Positions 6,775-15,515 are shown, counted from the first letter of the stretch. The stretch: 36,402 nucleotides of DNA from CAWHOW01 sp050013795 (GCA_050013795.1 JBEKEO010000012.1:1-36402); one strand, 5' to 3'. The notes: generated from the sequence alone by a model not told the origin. Made by a program: numbers and translations.

Positions 6775-9159
6775 ATGAAGAAAATATTTACACTAGTAAT
6801 GATGCTTGCCATTATTGGCTTAAGCAATGATTTTGCGCAAAACTTCATTAAAGTTACAAGAACAAACCAGGAGCAAACAATCAATCTCTCCAACGACCAG
6901 GTATTAGAAATACAACTTCCCAGGAAAGCATCAACTGGTTATGTATGGTGCGAGTCAACTAATTCTGAAGACAAGACTATTCAAAAATCAATTACACAGA
7001 TCGGGGAAAGTGATTTTATACATGATCCTGTTCCGGCAGCAGTGGGAAACAGGAAAGGAATAATGGCCGGTCGGTCGGGAATCCAGGTAATGAGATATGT
7101 CGGCGCTGCACAGGGAACAACTGTGCTTACATTAGAGTTAAGGCGGCCATGGATATTGAACGGTGAGATTATTGACAGTTATACTATTACAGTAGTTTCG
7201 GAGGACAAATATTCAGGAAGCTATGCGCCTGCTGTTAAGCCTGTACATAAACTCAATAAACCTTTGACTTCTGTTTATTCTACGCTTCCTTCCAAATGGG
7301 ACTGGCGTTCACAATGCACTCCTATCGAAAACCAGGGAGGTTGTGGAGATTGCTGGGCATACGCTACCGTAGGGGATTTTGAATGCAATATTAAAATACG
7401 TGACGGGGTAACAAGAGATCTGTCTGAAGAATTTATCACCGATTGTATGATGGTGGCTGATTCTGTTGATTTTCTTGGTTGTAATGGAGGCTGGTGTGCC
7501 AATGAGGCATGGATGAAATCTTATACGGCAGCTAATTCTGCCGGAGGCGGTGCTGTTTACGAATCAGATGATAATACAACTTGCAATAGCACTGGAATTA
7601 CAGGAACATGCGGGGCACCATACACTCCTCATGAAACAATTGATAAATATGCCGATATTGGCGGCGAAGATTCCAATAGCGTCCCGTCTGTTGACAGTAT
7701 AAAATATCATATATATTATGATGGGCCTATATGGGTTTGTCTTGATGCATCCGGTTATGGATTTAGTGGTTATTCAAGCGGGGTGCTAAATGAAAATGAA
7801 ACTTCTATAAGTGATACCGATATTGATCACGCTATTTGCCTTGTCGGATGGAACGATACAACGGTTGCAGATGGCAGCGGGGGTTACTGGATATTAAGAA
7901 ATTCATGGGGGCCGGGATGGGGAATGTCCGGATACATGTATATATCATACGCCAGTGACCTTATAGGCGCTTATGCAGATTATATTGTATATAAAGGAGG
8001 TACACCGCATAACATTCCGCCTGTTGCAAACTTTACTGCGGGAGATACTACAAGTTGTACAGGCACAATACAATTTTCTGATCAATCTATGAATTTTCCT
8101 ACTTCATGGTCATGGAACTTTGGAGACGGAGGAATTTCAACAACGCAAAATCCTGTTTATACCTATACAGCAAATGGCACATATACTGTTTCGCTGGTTG
8201 CTGTCAATGCATATGGAAACGATACCGCAACGCATACCAACTATATAACAATTAATATGCCTGCTATTCCCACTGTTATAGGAGACTCGACCACGTATGG
8301 AGGAAGCGTGACTTTATATGCTTCGGGTACGGATACTCTTAACTGGTATAATGCTTCTACGGGAGGTACGCTTGTAAACACCGGAATAAGTTACACTATT
8401 TCACCCCTTGATTCAAATGAAACATTTTATGTTGAGAATGATATTCCTCATGCTGTTCAGGCAGTTGGCATGACCACATCAGGAACTGGCGGATATTATA
8501 CTTTGTCGGCAGAACAAGGATTGGTTTTTGATGCTTACACTCCTGTTATTATTAAAACTGTTGATGTTTATGCCAATTCGAATGCCAGCAGAACAATCTA
8601 CCTGAAAAACAGTGCCGGTGCTACTTTAAATTCACTTACAACAACTATTCCATCGGGACATCAAACTGTAACATTGAATTTCAATGTGCCGGCAGGAACA
8701 GGTTTTGTACTTTCCTGTTCTGCAAGTAATAATTTATGGCGTGAAACTACCGATGCTTATTTTCCCTACTCGATCTCTGGGATAATGTCAATTACCGGGA
8801 ATACAGTACCTGATGGAGTTCATTATTACTATTTCTATAACTGGAAGGTTACCGAAGCCCCATGTACCAGTCCAAGGGTACCTGTACATGCTACGGTAAT
8901 TATGGGCATAAATGAATTTTACATGGATAATTTTGCGGTTTATCCTAACCCTGCAATAGATAATATTACAATAGGAAGTTCTTTCTTTACTAAAAATCAA
9001 ACAATTTCTGTTTACGATATTCAGGGGCAACTAGTATTACGGCAGCCAATGTTAACAGCTAAAACCAATATTAATATTGCTGATTTCTCAAAAGGCTTGT
9101 ATTTTCTGAAAGTTGAGAATGGAATTGGAATTGTGGTTAAGAAATTTGTAAAGGAATAA
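6775..9159 (+). CDS. Secreted papain-family (C1) protease with built-in chagasin-like inhibitor, PKD and T9SS sorting domains
   Basis: After a signal peptide (about 1-22), residues about 25-140 resemble a chagasin/I42 cysteine-protease inhibitor: STGYVW corresponds to the NPTTGY loop, a Gly-rich loop MAGRSG precedes a strand, and LRRPW corresponds to the RPW loop. A C1 papain-like catalytic domain follows (about 168-405). Gln-187 forms the oxyanion hole, Cys-193 in GGCGDCWAYA is the nucleophile, His-352 lies in DHAICLVGW and Asn-376 in RNSWGPGWG; the GCNGG motif is also present. Next come a PKD domain (about 412-495; SWSWNFGDGG), a beta-rich module (about 500-700) and a type A T9SS sorting domain (about 715-794). 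The inhibitor domain occupies the propeptide position, so it probably keeps the zymogen inactive until export. This is an extracellular peptidase. Confidence 0.88.
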   Translation: MKKIFTLVMMLAIIGLSNDFAQNFIKVTRTNQEQTINLSNDQVLEIQLPRKASTGYVWCESTNSEDKTIQKSITQIGESDFIHDPVPAAVGNRKGIMAGRSGIQVMRYVGAAQGTTVLTLELRRPWILNGEIIDSYTITVVSEDKYSGSYAPAVKPVHKLNKPLTSVYSTLPSKWDWRSQCTPIENQGGCGDCWAYATVGDFECNIKIRDGVTRDLSEEFITDCMMVADSVDFLGCNGGWCANEAWMKSYTAANSAGGGAVYESDDNTTCNSTGITGTCGAPYTPHETIDKYADIGGEDSNSVPSVDSIKYHIYYDGPIWVCLDASGYGFSGYSSGVLNENETSISDTDIDHAICLVGWNDTTVADGSGGYWILRNSWGPGWGMSGYMYISYASDLIGAYADYIVYKGGTPHNIPPVANFTAGDTTSCTGTIQFSDQSMNFPTSWSWNFGDGGISTTQNPVYTYTANGTYTVSLVAVNAYGNDTATHTNYITINMPAIPTVIGDSTTYGGSVTLYASGTDTLNWYNASTGGTLVNTGISYTISPLDSNETFYVENDIPHAVQAVGMTTSGTGGYYTLSAEQGLVFDAYTPVIIKTVDVYANSNASRTIYLKNSAGATLNSLTTTIPSGHQTVTLNFNVPAGTGFVLSCSASNNLWRETTDAYFPYSISGIMSITGNTVPDGVHYYYFYNWKVTEAPCTSPRVPVHATVIMGINEFYMDNFAVYPNPAIDNITIGSSFFTKNQTISVYDIQGQLVLRQPMLTAKTNINIADFSKGLYFLKVENGIGIVVKKFVKE

Positions 9160-9218
9160 TTCAGATGGCAGGAGTTGACGGTCAATAGCCAGCATCACTT
9201 ATACAACGCATGAATTAA

Positions 9219-9247
9219 TTGTTTTTTATCAGGTCTTCGTATATTTG
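9219..9247 (+). promoter_or_regulatory. Putative promoter of the GH92 gene
   Basis: TATATTTG (9240-9247) matches the TAnnTTTG -7 element, and TTG (9219-9221) lies 18 bp upstream as a possible -33 element. Transcription would begin near 9252-9255, leaving a leader of about 20 nt without a Shine-Dalgarno sequence. This is the best two-part promoter match found in the window. Confidence 0.55.
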
Positions 9248-9272
9248 AAAAAATTTACGAAGATCTGTTTTT
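9230..9272 (+). terminator. Hairpin with T-tract between protease and GH92 genes
   Basis: The arms CAGGTCTTCGTA (9230-9241) and TACGAAGATCTG (9256-9267) form a 12-bp stem with one G-U pair. Five T residues follow directly (9268-9272), and the GH92 ATG comes next at 9273. For transcripts reading through from the protease gene this looks like a terminator. The loop contains a promoter element. Confidence 0.65.
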
Positions 9273-12239
9273 ATGTTCAATATCTTTCCAATACATTTCC
9301 TTAAAGTATTTCTTTTATTGTTTTTTTCTTTTTCATTTACGCTGAGCTTTCCGCAGGCTAAGGATTACACTGCACTTGTTAATCCCTTCATTGGCACGGG
9401 CGGGCACGGGCACACCTATCCCGGCGCATCGCTTCCCTTTGGTATGGTGCAGCTTAGTCCCGATACGCGCTTAACAGGCTGGGACGGCTCCTCGGGCTAT
9501 CATTATTCCGACAGCATCATTTATGGCTTTTCGCATACCCACCTTAGCGGCACCGGCTGCAGCGATTACGGCGACATTCTGTTGATGCCCATGGTGAACA
9601 CTTATAGTTTAAAGAATACTGTTTATGCATCAGGCTTCGCGCATAAGAATGAAAAAGCATCGCCCGGCTATTATTCGGTACTGCTTAAGAATGGCGTGGA
9701 TGTGGAGTTAACGGTAGATAAGCGCACGGGTTTTCATAGGTACACTTATCCCACGGGGGCAACACCTTATATAATATTAGACTTAACGCACCGCGATGAA
9801 GTGATAGATTCGTGGGTGGAAGTGGTGAATGATACCACTATCCGTGGCTTGCGCAGGTCGACAGCATGGGTAAAGGACCAGTGGGTGTTCTTTGTGATGC
9901 GCTTCTCGAAACCCATTAAAGCGTACGGCATTGCAATAAACGATACCCTCAACAAGAGCATCAGTAAGGCCGAAGGCAAGAACATCAAGGCTTACTTTAC
10001 TTTTGAAAAGAGTGCAGGCAATGTGCTGATGATAAAGGTGGGCATTTCAGCAGTGAGCACTGATGGCGCTTATGCCAACATGAGCACGGAAATTCCCGGC
10101 TGGGATTTTAATGTTCAATGCAACAAAGCAAAGCAGGAGTGGAACAAGGAGCTTGGAAAGATAGATGTTGAGGGAGGCACAAATGAGCAGCCTGCCTTGC
10201 CGGCGGGCAGGCAGGTGGTTTTCTACACAGCTTTGTATCATGCCATGCTCTGTCCTAATCTATACATGGATGTGGACAAGCAGTATCGCGGCACCGACCT
10301 GAAGATACACAAAGCTGAAGGTTTCGACAACTATACTGTCTTCTCGCTATGGGACACCTATCGTGCTGAACACCCCCTGTTCACTATCATAGAACAGAAG
10401 AGGACAAATGATTTCATCAACACCTTTATCAATCAGTACAAGAACGGTGGTATGCTTCCTGTGTGGGAACTGTCGGGCAACGAGACCAATTGCATGATAG
10501 GCTATCATTCCGTTTCCGTTATCGCCGATGCATTTACAAAAAGTATAAAAGGTTATGACACATTGAAAGCCTTTGAAGCCATGAAAAACAGCGCTGAGTC
10601 GGACAAGAATGGATTGAAATATTACCGCAAATACAACTTTATCCCCGGCGACAAAACAAGCGAATCTGTATCGAAGACGCTGGAATATTCCTACGACGAC
10701 TGGTGCATAGCGCAGATGGCAAAGGTTATGGGGAAAAAGGATGATTATAAAGAATTCATACAAAGAGCGCAGTTCTACAAAAACCTTTTCAATCCCGAAA
10801 CAGGCTTTATGCAAGCAAAAACCAACGGCGGCTGGTACAAGCCTTTCGATGCGACTGAGGTAAACTTTAATTATACAGAAGCCAATTGCTGGCAATATAC
10901 CTTTAATGCACAGCAGGATATAGATACATACATCAGTCTGCTGGGAGGAAAAGAGAAGTTTGCCAATAAGCTGGATACAATGTTCTACGGCAATTATAAG
11001 CTATCAGGCAGGACACAGGCGGATATTACAGGGCTTATCGGTCAGTATGCCCACGGCAATGAACCCGACCATCATGTGGCTTATCTTTATGATTATGCAG
11101 GCAAACCATGGAAGACGCAGGAAATCGTTCACAAGATACAAACTGAAATGTATGCCGATTCCGCTGATGGTGTAATCGGCAATGAAGACTGCGGGCAAAT
11201 GTCGGCATGGCTGGTGATGAGCGCCATGGGCTTTTATCAGGTTTGTCCAGGCAAAGCCGAATACTCTATTGGCACACCTATGTTCAGTAAGGTCGTCATC
11301 AACCTGGAAAATGGAAAGAAGTTCATCATCACTGCAAAAAACATCAGCAAAGAAAATTTTTATGTACAGAGCACAACTTTAAACAGTAAGCCATACAACA
11401 AGCTTTTCATCACATATAGCGATATTATGAATGGTGGTCAGCTTGATTTCACCATGGGAAACACACCAAATAAGAAACAAGAATATAACTCAAGCGAGCT
11501 TCCTTCAACTGTAATTACAGATTACCCCATAATGCTTGTTCCTTACGTTGTGGCTGATGCAAAGACATTTAAAAAGAGCATGAGTGTTGCATTAAAATCC
11601 GTTTCTCCTGGACAGAGTATTTATTATGCGCTTAACGGCATGGATCCTGCAACATCAGGTATTCTTTATAACGCTCCTTTATTAATCACAGAAACAACTC
11701 ATCTGAAGGCTGTCGCCAAACAAAACGGCATGTACAGCGCAATCATAGATGCCGATTTTCTTAAAGTCCCCGAAGGAAGAAGAATAAAAATAAAATCAGT
11801 GTATGACCCGCAATACTCAGCCGGCGGTCCCGAAGGCCTTATTGACTGCATCCGTGGGGACACCGATTTCAGGCTTGGTGGATGGCAGGGCTACCAGTCG
11901 CAGGATTTCGAAGCCATAGTAGATTTAGGCAAAGAACAAGCTGTGCATAAGATTGCTGCAGGTTTCCTGCAGGACGTGGGTTCATGGATATGGATGCCCA
12001 AAGAAGTGGAATATGCCGTTTCTACTGATGGGATAAACTTCAAAGTAGTAAGCACAATAAAGAATACCGTTTCTGACAAAGACTATAAACCAACTATAAA
12101 AGACTTTACTGCTTCAGTTGACATAACTTCCTGCCGCTATATCCGCGTGAAAGCGAAGAACTGCGGCACTATTCCGTCATGGCATCTGGGTGCCGGCGGT
12201 GATGCTTTCATCTTTATTGATGAAATAATCATAGAGTAA
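9273..12239 (+). CDS. GH92 alpha-1,2-mannosidase-like exo-glycosidase, secreted
   Basis: GH92 enzymes are calcium-dependent exo-acting alpha-mannosidases, used by Bacteroidota on host or fungal N-glycans and mannans. The 988-residue product begins with a hydrophobic signal peptide (to about residue 28). Family signatures follow: FIGTGGHGHTYPGAS, PFGMVQLSPDT, FSHTHLSGTGC, YRGTD, and GNEDCGQMSAW near the end of the catalytic part. A chitobiase-type beta-sandwich region (about 755-830) and an F5/8-type C-like carbohydrate-binding region (about 850-988) complete it. Unlike its left neighbours it has no T9SS sorting domain, so it may be periplasmic or surface-anchored another way. An in-frame palindromic repeat (10191-10215) adds roughly eight codons between EGGTNEQ and VFYTALYH. 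The start lacks a Shine-Dalgarno sequence and directly follows a hairpin. Confidence 0.92.
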   Translation: MFNIFPIHFLKVFLLLFFSFSFTLSFPQAKDYTALVNPFIGTGGHGHTYPGASLPFGMVQLSPDTRLTGWDGSSGYHYSDSIIYGFSHTHLSGTGCSDYGDILLMPMVNTYSLKNTVYASGFAHKNEKASPGYYSVLLKNGVDVELTVDKRTGFHRYTYPTGATPYIILDLTHRDEVIDSWVEVVNDTTIRGLRRSTAWVKDQWVFFVMRFSKPIKAYGIAINDTLNKSISKAEGKNIKAYFTFEKSAGNVLMIKVGISAVSTDGAYANMSTEIPGWDFNVQCNKAKQEWNKELGKIDVEGGTNEQPALPAGRQVVFYTALYHAMLCPNLYMDVDKQYRGTDLKIHKAEGFDNYTVFSLWDTYRAEHPLFTIIEQKRTNDFINTFINQYKNGGMLPVWELSGNETNCMIGYHSVSVIADAFTKSIKGYDTLKAFEAMKNSAESDKNGLKYYRKYNFIPGDKTSESVSKTLEYSYDDWCIAQMAKVMGKKDDYKEFIQRAQFYKNLFNPETGFMQAKTNGGWYKPFDATEVNFNYTEANCWQYTFNAQQDIDTYISLLGGKEKFANKLDTMFYGNYKLSGRTQADITGLIGQYAHGNEPDHHVAYLYDYAGKPWKTQEIVHKIQTEMYADSADGVIGNEDCGQMSAWLVMSAMGFYQVCPGKAEYSIGTPMFSKVVINLENGKKFIITAKNISKENFYVQSTTLNSKPYNKLFITYSDIMNGGQLDFTMGNTPNKKQEYNSSELPSTVITDYPIMLVPYVVADAKTFKKSMSVALKSVSPGQSIYYALNGMDPATSGILYNAPLLITETTHLKAVAKQNGMYSAIIDADFLKVPEGRRIKIKSVYDPQYSAGGPEGLIDCIRGDTDFRLGGWQGYQSQDFEAIVDLGKEQAVHKIAAGFLQDVGSWIWMPKEVEYAVSTDGINFKVVSTIKNTVSDKDYKPTIKDFTASVDITSCRYIRVKAKNCGTIPSWHLGAGGDAFIFIDEIIIE
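10191..10215. repeat. GC-rich palindromic repeat inserted in the GH92 coding sequence
   Basis: The 25-bp segment is an imperfect palindrome around TGCCGGCGGGCA with CCTGCC and GGCAGG ends. It encodes PALPAGRQV in frame, interrupting the family sequence between EGGTNEQ and VFYTALYH. It is related to the copy at 3531-3554; both encode LPAG(K/R). Confidence 0.7.
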
Positions 12240-12258
12240 CGAAACGATTTAGGTGAAT

Positions 12259-12303
12259 ATTCGTATACACGCATACCATATTTACATTTACTTATATACG
12301 AAT
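12259..12303. promoter_or_regulatory. 9-bp inverted repeat upstream of the response regulator
   Basis: ATTCGTATA (12259-12267) and TATACGAAT (12295-12303) are perfect inverted copies separated by 27 bp. They sit in the 68-bp gap between the GH92 stop and the ATG at 12308. There is no T-tract after the right arm, so a terminator is unlikely. An operator or a leader hairpin close to the start codon is possible. Confidence 0.4.
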
Positions 12304-12307
12304 ACAA

Positions 12308-12691
12308 ATGAACCCCGGCAAACGAAATGTACTCATCATTGAAAATGACGCCATTATTGCCCTTGATATAAAAAAGCGTTTTGAGGATATTGGCTTTAAA
12401 GTTGTGGGCACTCCTCCCTCTTTCAATGATATGTTTGAAAATCTTAATAAATTCAGGAATGTTGATCTTATCTTGCTTGACACAGGGCTTTCAGACTTTG
12501 CTCAAATGTTATCTGTTGCAGAGAAGGTTTATAAATGCGTAAACACACCGCTTATTCTTCTCTCTACTCGTGTTGACGAATTCATTAAAAGAAAAAGTGA
12601 ACAGTATGAATCAGTAAAGATTATTGAAAAGCCTTTTAATATGGAGGAACTGATGAATACTGCGGGAAATGTATTACAAATGGTAAACTAA
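12308..12691 (+). CDS. Single-domain response regulator (CheY-like receiver)
   Basis: The 127-residue product is a receiver domain with no output domain. The acidic pocket residues lie in LIIENDA (Glu-12, Asp-14). The phospho-acceptor is Asp-58 in LILLDTGLS, the hydroxyl switch residue is in LLST (86-87), and the conserved Lys-108 is in IIEKPF. It would accept phosphate from a histidine kinase not encoded here and signal by protein-protein contact. The pattern resembles receivers found in Bacteroidota hybrid and PAS-kinase pathways. It stands alone: the GroES-like gene converges on it with 19 bp between the ends. Confidence 0.85.
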   Translation: MNPGKRNVLIIENDAIIALDIKKRFEDIGFKVVGTPPSFNDMFENLNKFRNVDLILLDTGLSDFAQMLSVAEKVYKCVNTPLILLSTRVDEFIKRKSEQYESVKIIEKPFNMEELMNTAGNVLQMVN

Positions 12692-12710
12692 TTATCTTCG
12701 TGAAGACAGC

Positions 12711-13085
12711 TTATTCAAAAAGCCCATCATCCCGCAACAACAATAGTATCGCAGACTGAGGAACGAGGAAATATTTTTCCTGGTCGAATTCTATTTCAAT
12801 AGCGTGTTTCTGAAGATACAACGCTAGGTCGCCTTCCTTTGCCTGCAGGGGGATATATTTTATCTTTTCTTTTTCTTTCTTCCATGTTTCATCATCTTCT
12901 GCAGAAGGGATAGGGTAACCGGGTCCGGCTTTAATTATATAACCGCTTTGAATTTCTTCCTTCTCAACAACAGTGGGAGGCAAAAACAAACCTGTCTTGG
13001 TACGGTCGCTTAATGATTTTGGTTTGACCAGTACGCGGTCACCGACCACAATAAGCTTATCAATGTTTTTAACAGTAAGATTCAT
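12711..13085 (-). CDS. Solitary GroES-like co-chaperonin paralogue
   Basis: The 124-residue product has a Cpn10 fold. It shows VVGDRVLVKPKS near the N-terminus, the mobile-loop-like RTKTGLFLPPT (GroES usually has KT.GGI.LP), SGYIIKAGPG, and the C-terminal EKYFLVPQSAILLLLRD. Ordinary GroES proteins are about 95 residues; here the extra length is a charged insert (about 60-85; SAEDDETWKKEKEK) in place of the short roof-region segment. No groEL gene adjoins it, so this is probably a second, specialised copy and not the housekeeping co-chaperonin. Candidate TAnnTTTG elements for its promoter lie on the minus strand at 13144-13151 (TACTTTTG) and 13105-13112 (TATTTTTG). Confidence 0.8.
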   Translation of the reverse strand: MNLTVKNIDKLIVVGDRVLVKPKSLSDRTKTGLFLPPTVVEKEEIQSGYIIKAGPGYPIPSAEDDETWKKEKEKIKYIPLQAKEGDLALYLQKHAIEIEFDQEKYFLVPQSAILLLLRDDGLFE

Positions 13086-13235
13086 AAAATGGAATAAGAT
13101 GCAGCAAAAATAATTTAAATAAATTATCCGCGACGATTATAGGCAAAAGTAATGTTATGTAAGGTGAGCACTCACGAAAATTTCATATCCTTCACTATTA
13201 ACTATTCATTAACATGCAGGTTATTCTTTAATTCA

Positions 13236-13243
13236 TATTTTTG
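13236..13243 (+). promoter_or_regulatory. Putative -7 promoter element of the methyltransferase gene
   Basis: TATTTTTG matches TAnnTTTG and lies 19 bp before the ATG at 13263, so any leader would be very short. No clear -33 element was found. Confidence 0.4.
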
Positions 13244-13262
13244 AAGAAACAAATACATCATT

Positions 13263-14267
13263 ATGAAAAAAGAGACCATCACACACACACCTGAATCTAT
13301 AAGGGAATATATTAACCACTTTCAGAAAAGCCGCATATTGCTTTCGGCTTTTGAACTGGATATATTTACCGTGCTTGATAAAGCACCAAAAACATCAGCC
13401 GAAGTTGCAAAGAAAATAAAAGCCGATGCCCGTGCTACCGACAGGCTGATGAATGCCACAACGGCTCTTGGGTTTTTGGAAAAGAAGAACGGGAAATTTC
13501 AAAACAGCAAGGAAGCCAGTACATTCTTGGTAAAGGGGAAACCCGGATATATGTCGGGTTTATTGCACACTATTAGCCTTTGGCAGACATGGAGCACTTT
13601 GACCGAAAGCGTTAGAAAAGGCAAATCGGTTTTTCAACGTCCGAAAACAATAAACAACAGGGATACATTCTGGCTCGAAGCTTTTATAGGTGCTATGCAT
13701 TATCGCGCTGCTAAACAGGCTCCTGAAATAGTTGCTAAAGTCGACATGAAAGGCGTCAAGAAAGTCTTAGATGTTGGTGGTGGTTCAGGTGCTTTTGCCA
13801 TGGCTTTTGCGAAAGCAGGAAAAGGAGCAAATGCCACTGTATTCGACTTGCCAAATGTGACACCTATTACTTTGAAATATATCCATGAAGACAAAATGAT
13901 CACAAAAGTGGATACTTCAAGTGGTGATTATAACACAGACCCTTTACCGAAAGGTTATGATATTATTTTCCTTTCGGCCGTTGTTCATATCAACTCTTAT
14001 AAAGGAAATGTAGCGCTGATAAAGAAGTGTGCTGCGTCATTAAACAAGGGTGGTAGAATTATTATTCAGGATCATGTTATGAGCGAAGACCGAACAACAC
14101 CTCCGGGCGGTGCTATATTTGCCTTGAATATGCTAGTCGGGACAGAAGAAGGTGACACCTATACTGAAAAAGAAATGCGTGAATGGTTTGAGAAAGCAGG
14201 AATGAAGTTCGAGAAGCGCATTGAAACATTCATGGGAAATGCCCTTGTAATAGGAAGAAAGAAATAG
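13263..14267 (+). CDS. SAM-dependent class I methyltransferase, small-molecule O-methyltransferase type
   Basis: The 334-residue product has the two-part build of plant- and polyketide-type O-methyltransferases. An N-terminal winged-helix dimerisation region (about 10-100; ELDIFTVLDKAPKTSAEVA) precedes a Rossmann SAM-binding domain with motif I VLDVGGGSGAFA (about 162-173). The later segments include FDLPNV, FLSAVVHI and GGRIIIQDHVM. The acceptor substrate cannot be deduced. The family also contains demethylmenaquinone-like and carotenoid-modifying members, so a role in pigment or secondary metabolism is one option. The gene is divergent from the GroES-like gene and is followed 99 bp later by hemW. 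Confidence 0.8.
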   Translation: MKKETITHTPESIREYINHFQKSRILLSAFELDIFTVLDKAPKTSAEVAKKIKADARATDRLMNATTALGFLEKKNGKFQNSKEASTFLVKGKPGYMSGLLHTISLWQTWSTLTESVRKGKSVFQRPKTINNRDTFWLEAFIGAMHYRAAKQAPEIVAKVDMKGVKKVLDVGGGSGAFAMAFAKAGKGANATVFDLPNVTPITLKYIHEDKMITKVDTSSGDYNTDPLPKGYDIIFLSAVVHINSYKGNVALIKKCAASLNKGGRIIIQDHVMSEDRTTPPGGAIFALNMLVGTEEGDTYTEKEMREWFEKAGMKFEKRIETFMGNALVIGRKK

Positions 14268-14366
14268 TTCTTTCTCGTCATTTCTTTTAAGTCTATGATG
14301 CGTAATTGCTCCTATCGCACCAATTGAATGTAATTTATTCTTACATTCGCGTAAATCAATGCAGCT

Positions 14367-15491
14367 ATGGCAGGTATTTACATTCATATTCCATTTTGTA
14401 AAAGCAAATGCCATTACTGCAATTTTTACTCGCTTGCCTCTTCACGATATGTGAAAGATTTCATTCCGGCATTAATTAAAGAAATCGAACTTCATCATAA
14501 TTATCTGGAGGGAGAGACAATTGATACCATTTATTTTGGCGGAGGAACCCCCTCCCTACTGGAATATGATAGCATGATGCAGGTTTTTGACAAACTTCAG
14601 CAAACATTTGTCATAGCAGCTACACCAGAAATAACCCTTGAGGCCAATCCTGACGATTTAAATACTGCAAAACTAAAAGCCATAAGGCAAACGCCAGTCA
14701 ATCGTCTTAGCATAGGGATACAATCATTCTTTGATGACGACTTGAAATATCTGAATCGCATTCATACGGCATCTCAGGCAGAAGCAGCGGTAAAAAGAAG
14801 CCAGGACAATGGATTTGAAAACATCAGCATTGATCTTATTTATGGGATACCGACTTTGACAGACGATAAATGGAAGCAAAATTTAGAACATTCCTTTTCG
14901 CTTTCCGTTCCACATATTTCAGCATATAGCCTAACGGTTGAACCCAAAACGGCACTGGACAACCTTATCCGTAAAGGAAAATCAAAGCCTGTGAATGAAG
15001 AGCAAAGCATTAATCAGTTTAAGATTCTTATGAATGAAATGAAACTAAACGATTTCACACATTACGAAATTTCCAATTTCTGCAAAGAGGGTTTTATTTC
15101 CATTCATAACAGCAATTACTGGAAGGGGGGAAGGTATCTTGGACTAGGACCTTCGGCGCATTCGTTTAACTTACAAAGCAGGCAATGGAACAACTCAAAT
15201 ATAGTTGAATATATAAAAAAGATTGAAACTTCAGCACCTGTGGTAGAAAAGGAAACTCTTTCAGAACGAGATAAATTCAATGAATATATCATGACTTCGC
15301 TACGAACAATGTGGGGCTGTGATCTCAACTATATTGCCAGCACATTTGGCCCAGATACACGAAAAGAAGTTGAAAAACGTTCAGAATTGTTTATTACGAA
15401 GGAACAAATGATGCTTAAAAACGACACACTTTACCTTACAGATATCGGTAAACTCTTTGCTGATGGTATAGCTGCGGATTTGTTCCGTTAG
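14367..15491 (+). CDS. hemW: HemW-like radical SAM protein (heme chaperone)
   Basis: HemW proteins, long annotated as oxygen-independent coproporphyrinogen III oxidase-like, bind heme and a 4Fe-4S cluster. The 374-residue product starts MAGIYIHIPFCKSKCHYC, giving the radical SAM cysteines Cys-11, Cys-15 and Cys-18 in CxxxCxxC spacing. IYFGGGTPSLL is the SAM-binding glycine motif, and LSIGIQSF and ISAYSLTVEP are typical of the family. It lacks the N-terminal extension with an additional Cys seen in true HemN, supporting HemW. It converges on the yraN gene with 24 bp between the stop codons. Confidence 0.9.
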   Translation: MAGIYIHIPFCKSKCHYCNFYSLASSRYVKDFIPALIKEIELHHNYLEGETIDTIYFGGGTPSLLEYDSMMQVFDKLQQTFVIAATPEITLEANPDDLNTAKLKAIRQTPVNRLSIGIQSFFDDDLKYLNRIHTASQAEAAVKRSQDNGFENISIDLIYGIPTLTDDKWKQNLEHSFSLSVPHISAYSLTVEPKTALDNLIRKGKSKPVNEEQSINQFKILMNEMKLNDFTHYEISNFCKEGFISIHNSNYWKGGRYLGLGPSAHSFNLQSRQWNNSNIVEYIKKIETSAPVVEKETLSERDKFNEYIMTSLRTMWGCDLNYIASTFGPDTRKEVEKRSELFITKEQMMLKNDTLYLTDIGKLFADGIAADLFR

Positions 15492-15515
15492 AATGTTTCT
15501 AACAATACACTTAAT

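Noticed and set aside
10347..10895. Leftward open frame of 182 codons within the GH92 gene
   Set aside because: It is antisense to well-conserved GH92 sequence and shows no independent signal.
15487..15503. Hairpin GTTAGAA-TGT-TTCTAAC at the hemW stop codon as terminator
   Set aside because: The 7-bp AT-rich stem has a 3-nt loop and no T-tract on either strand, so it is too weak to call.
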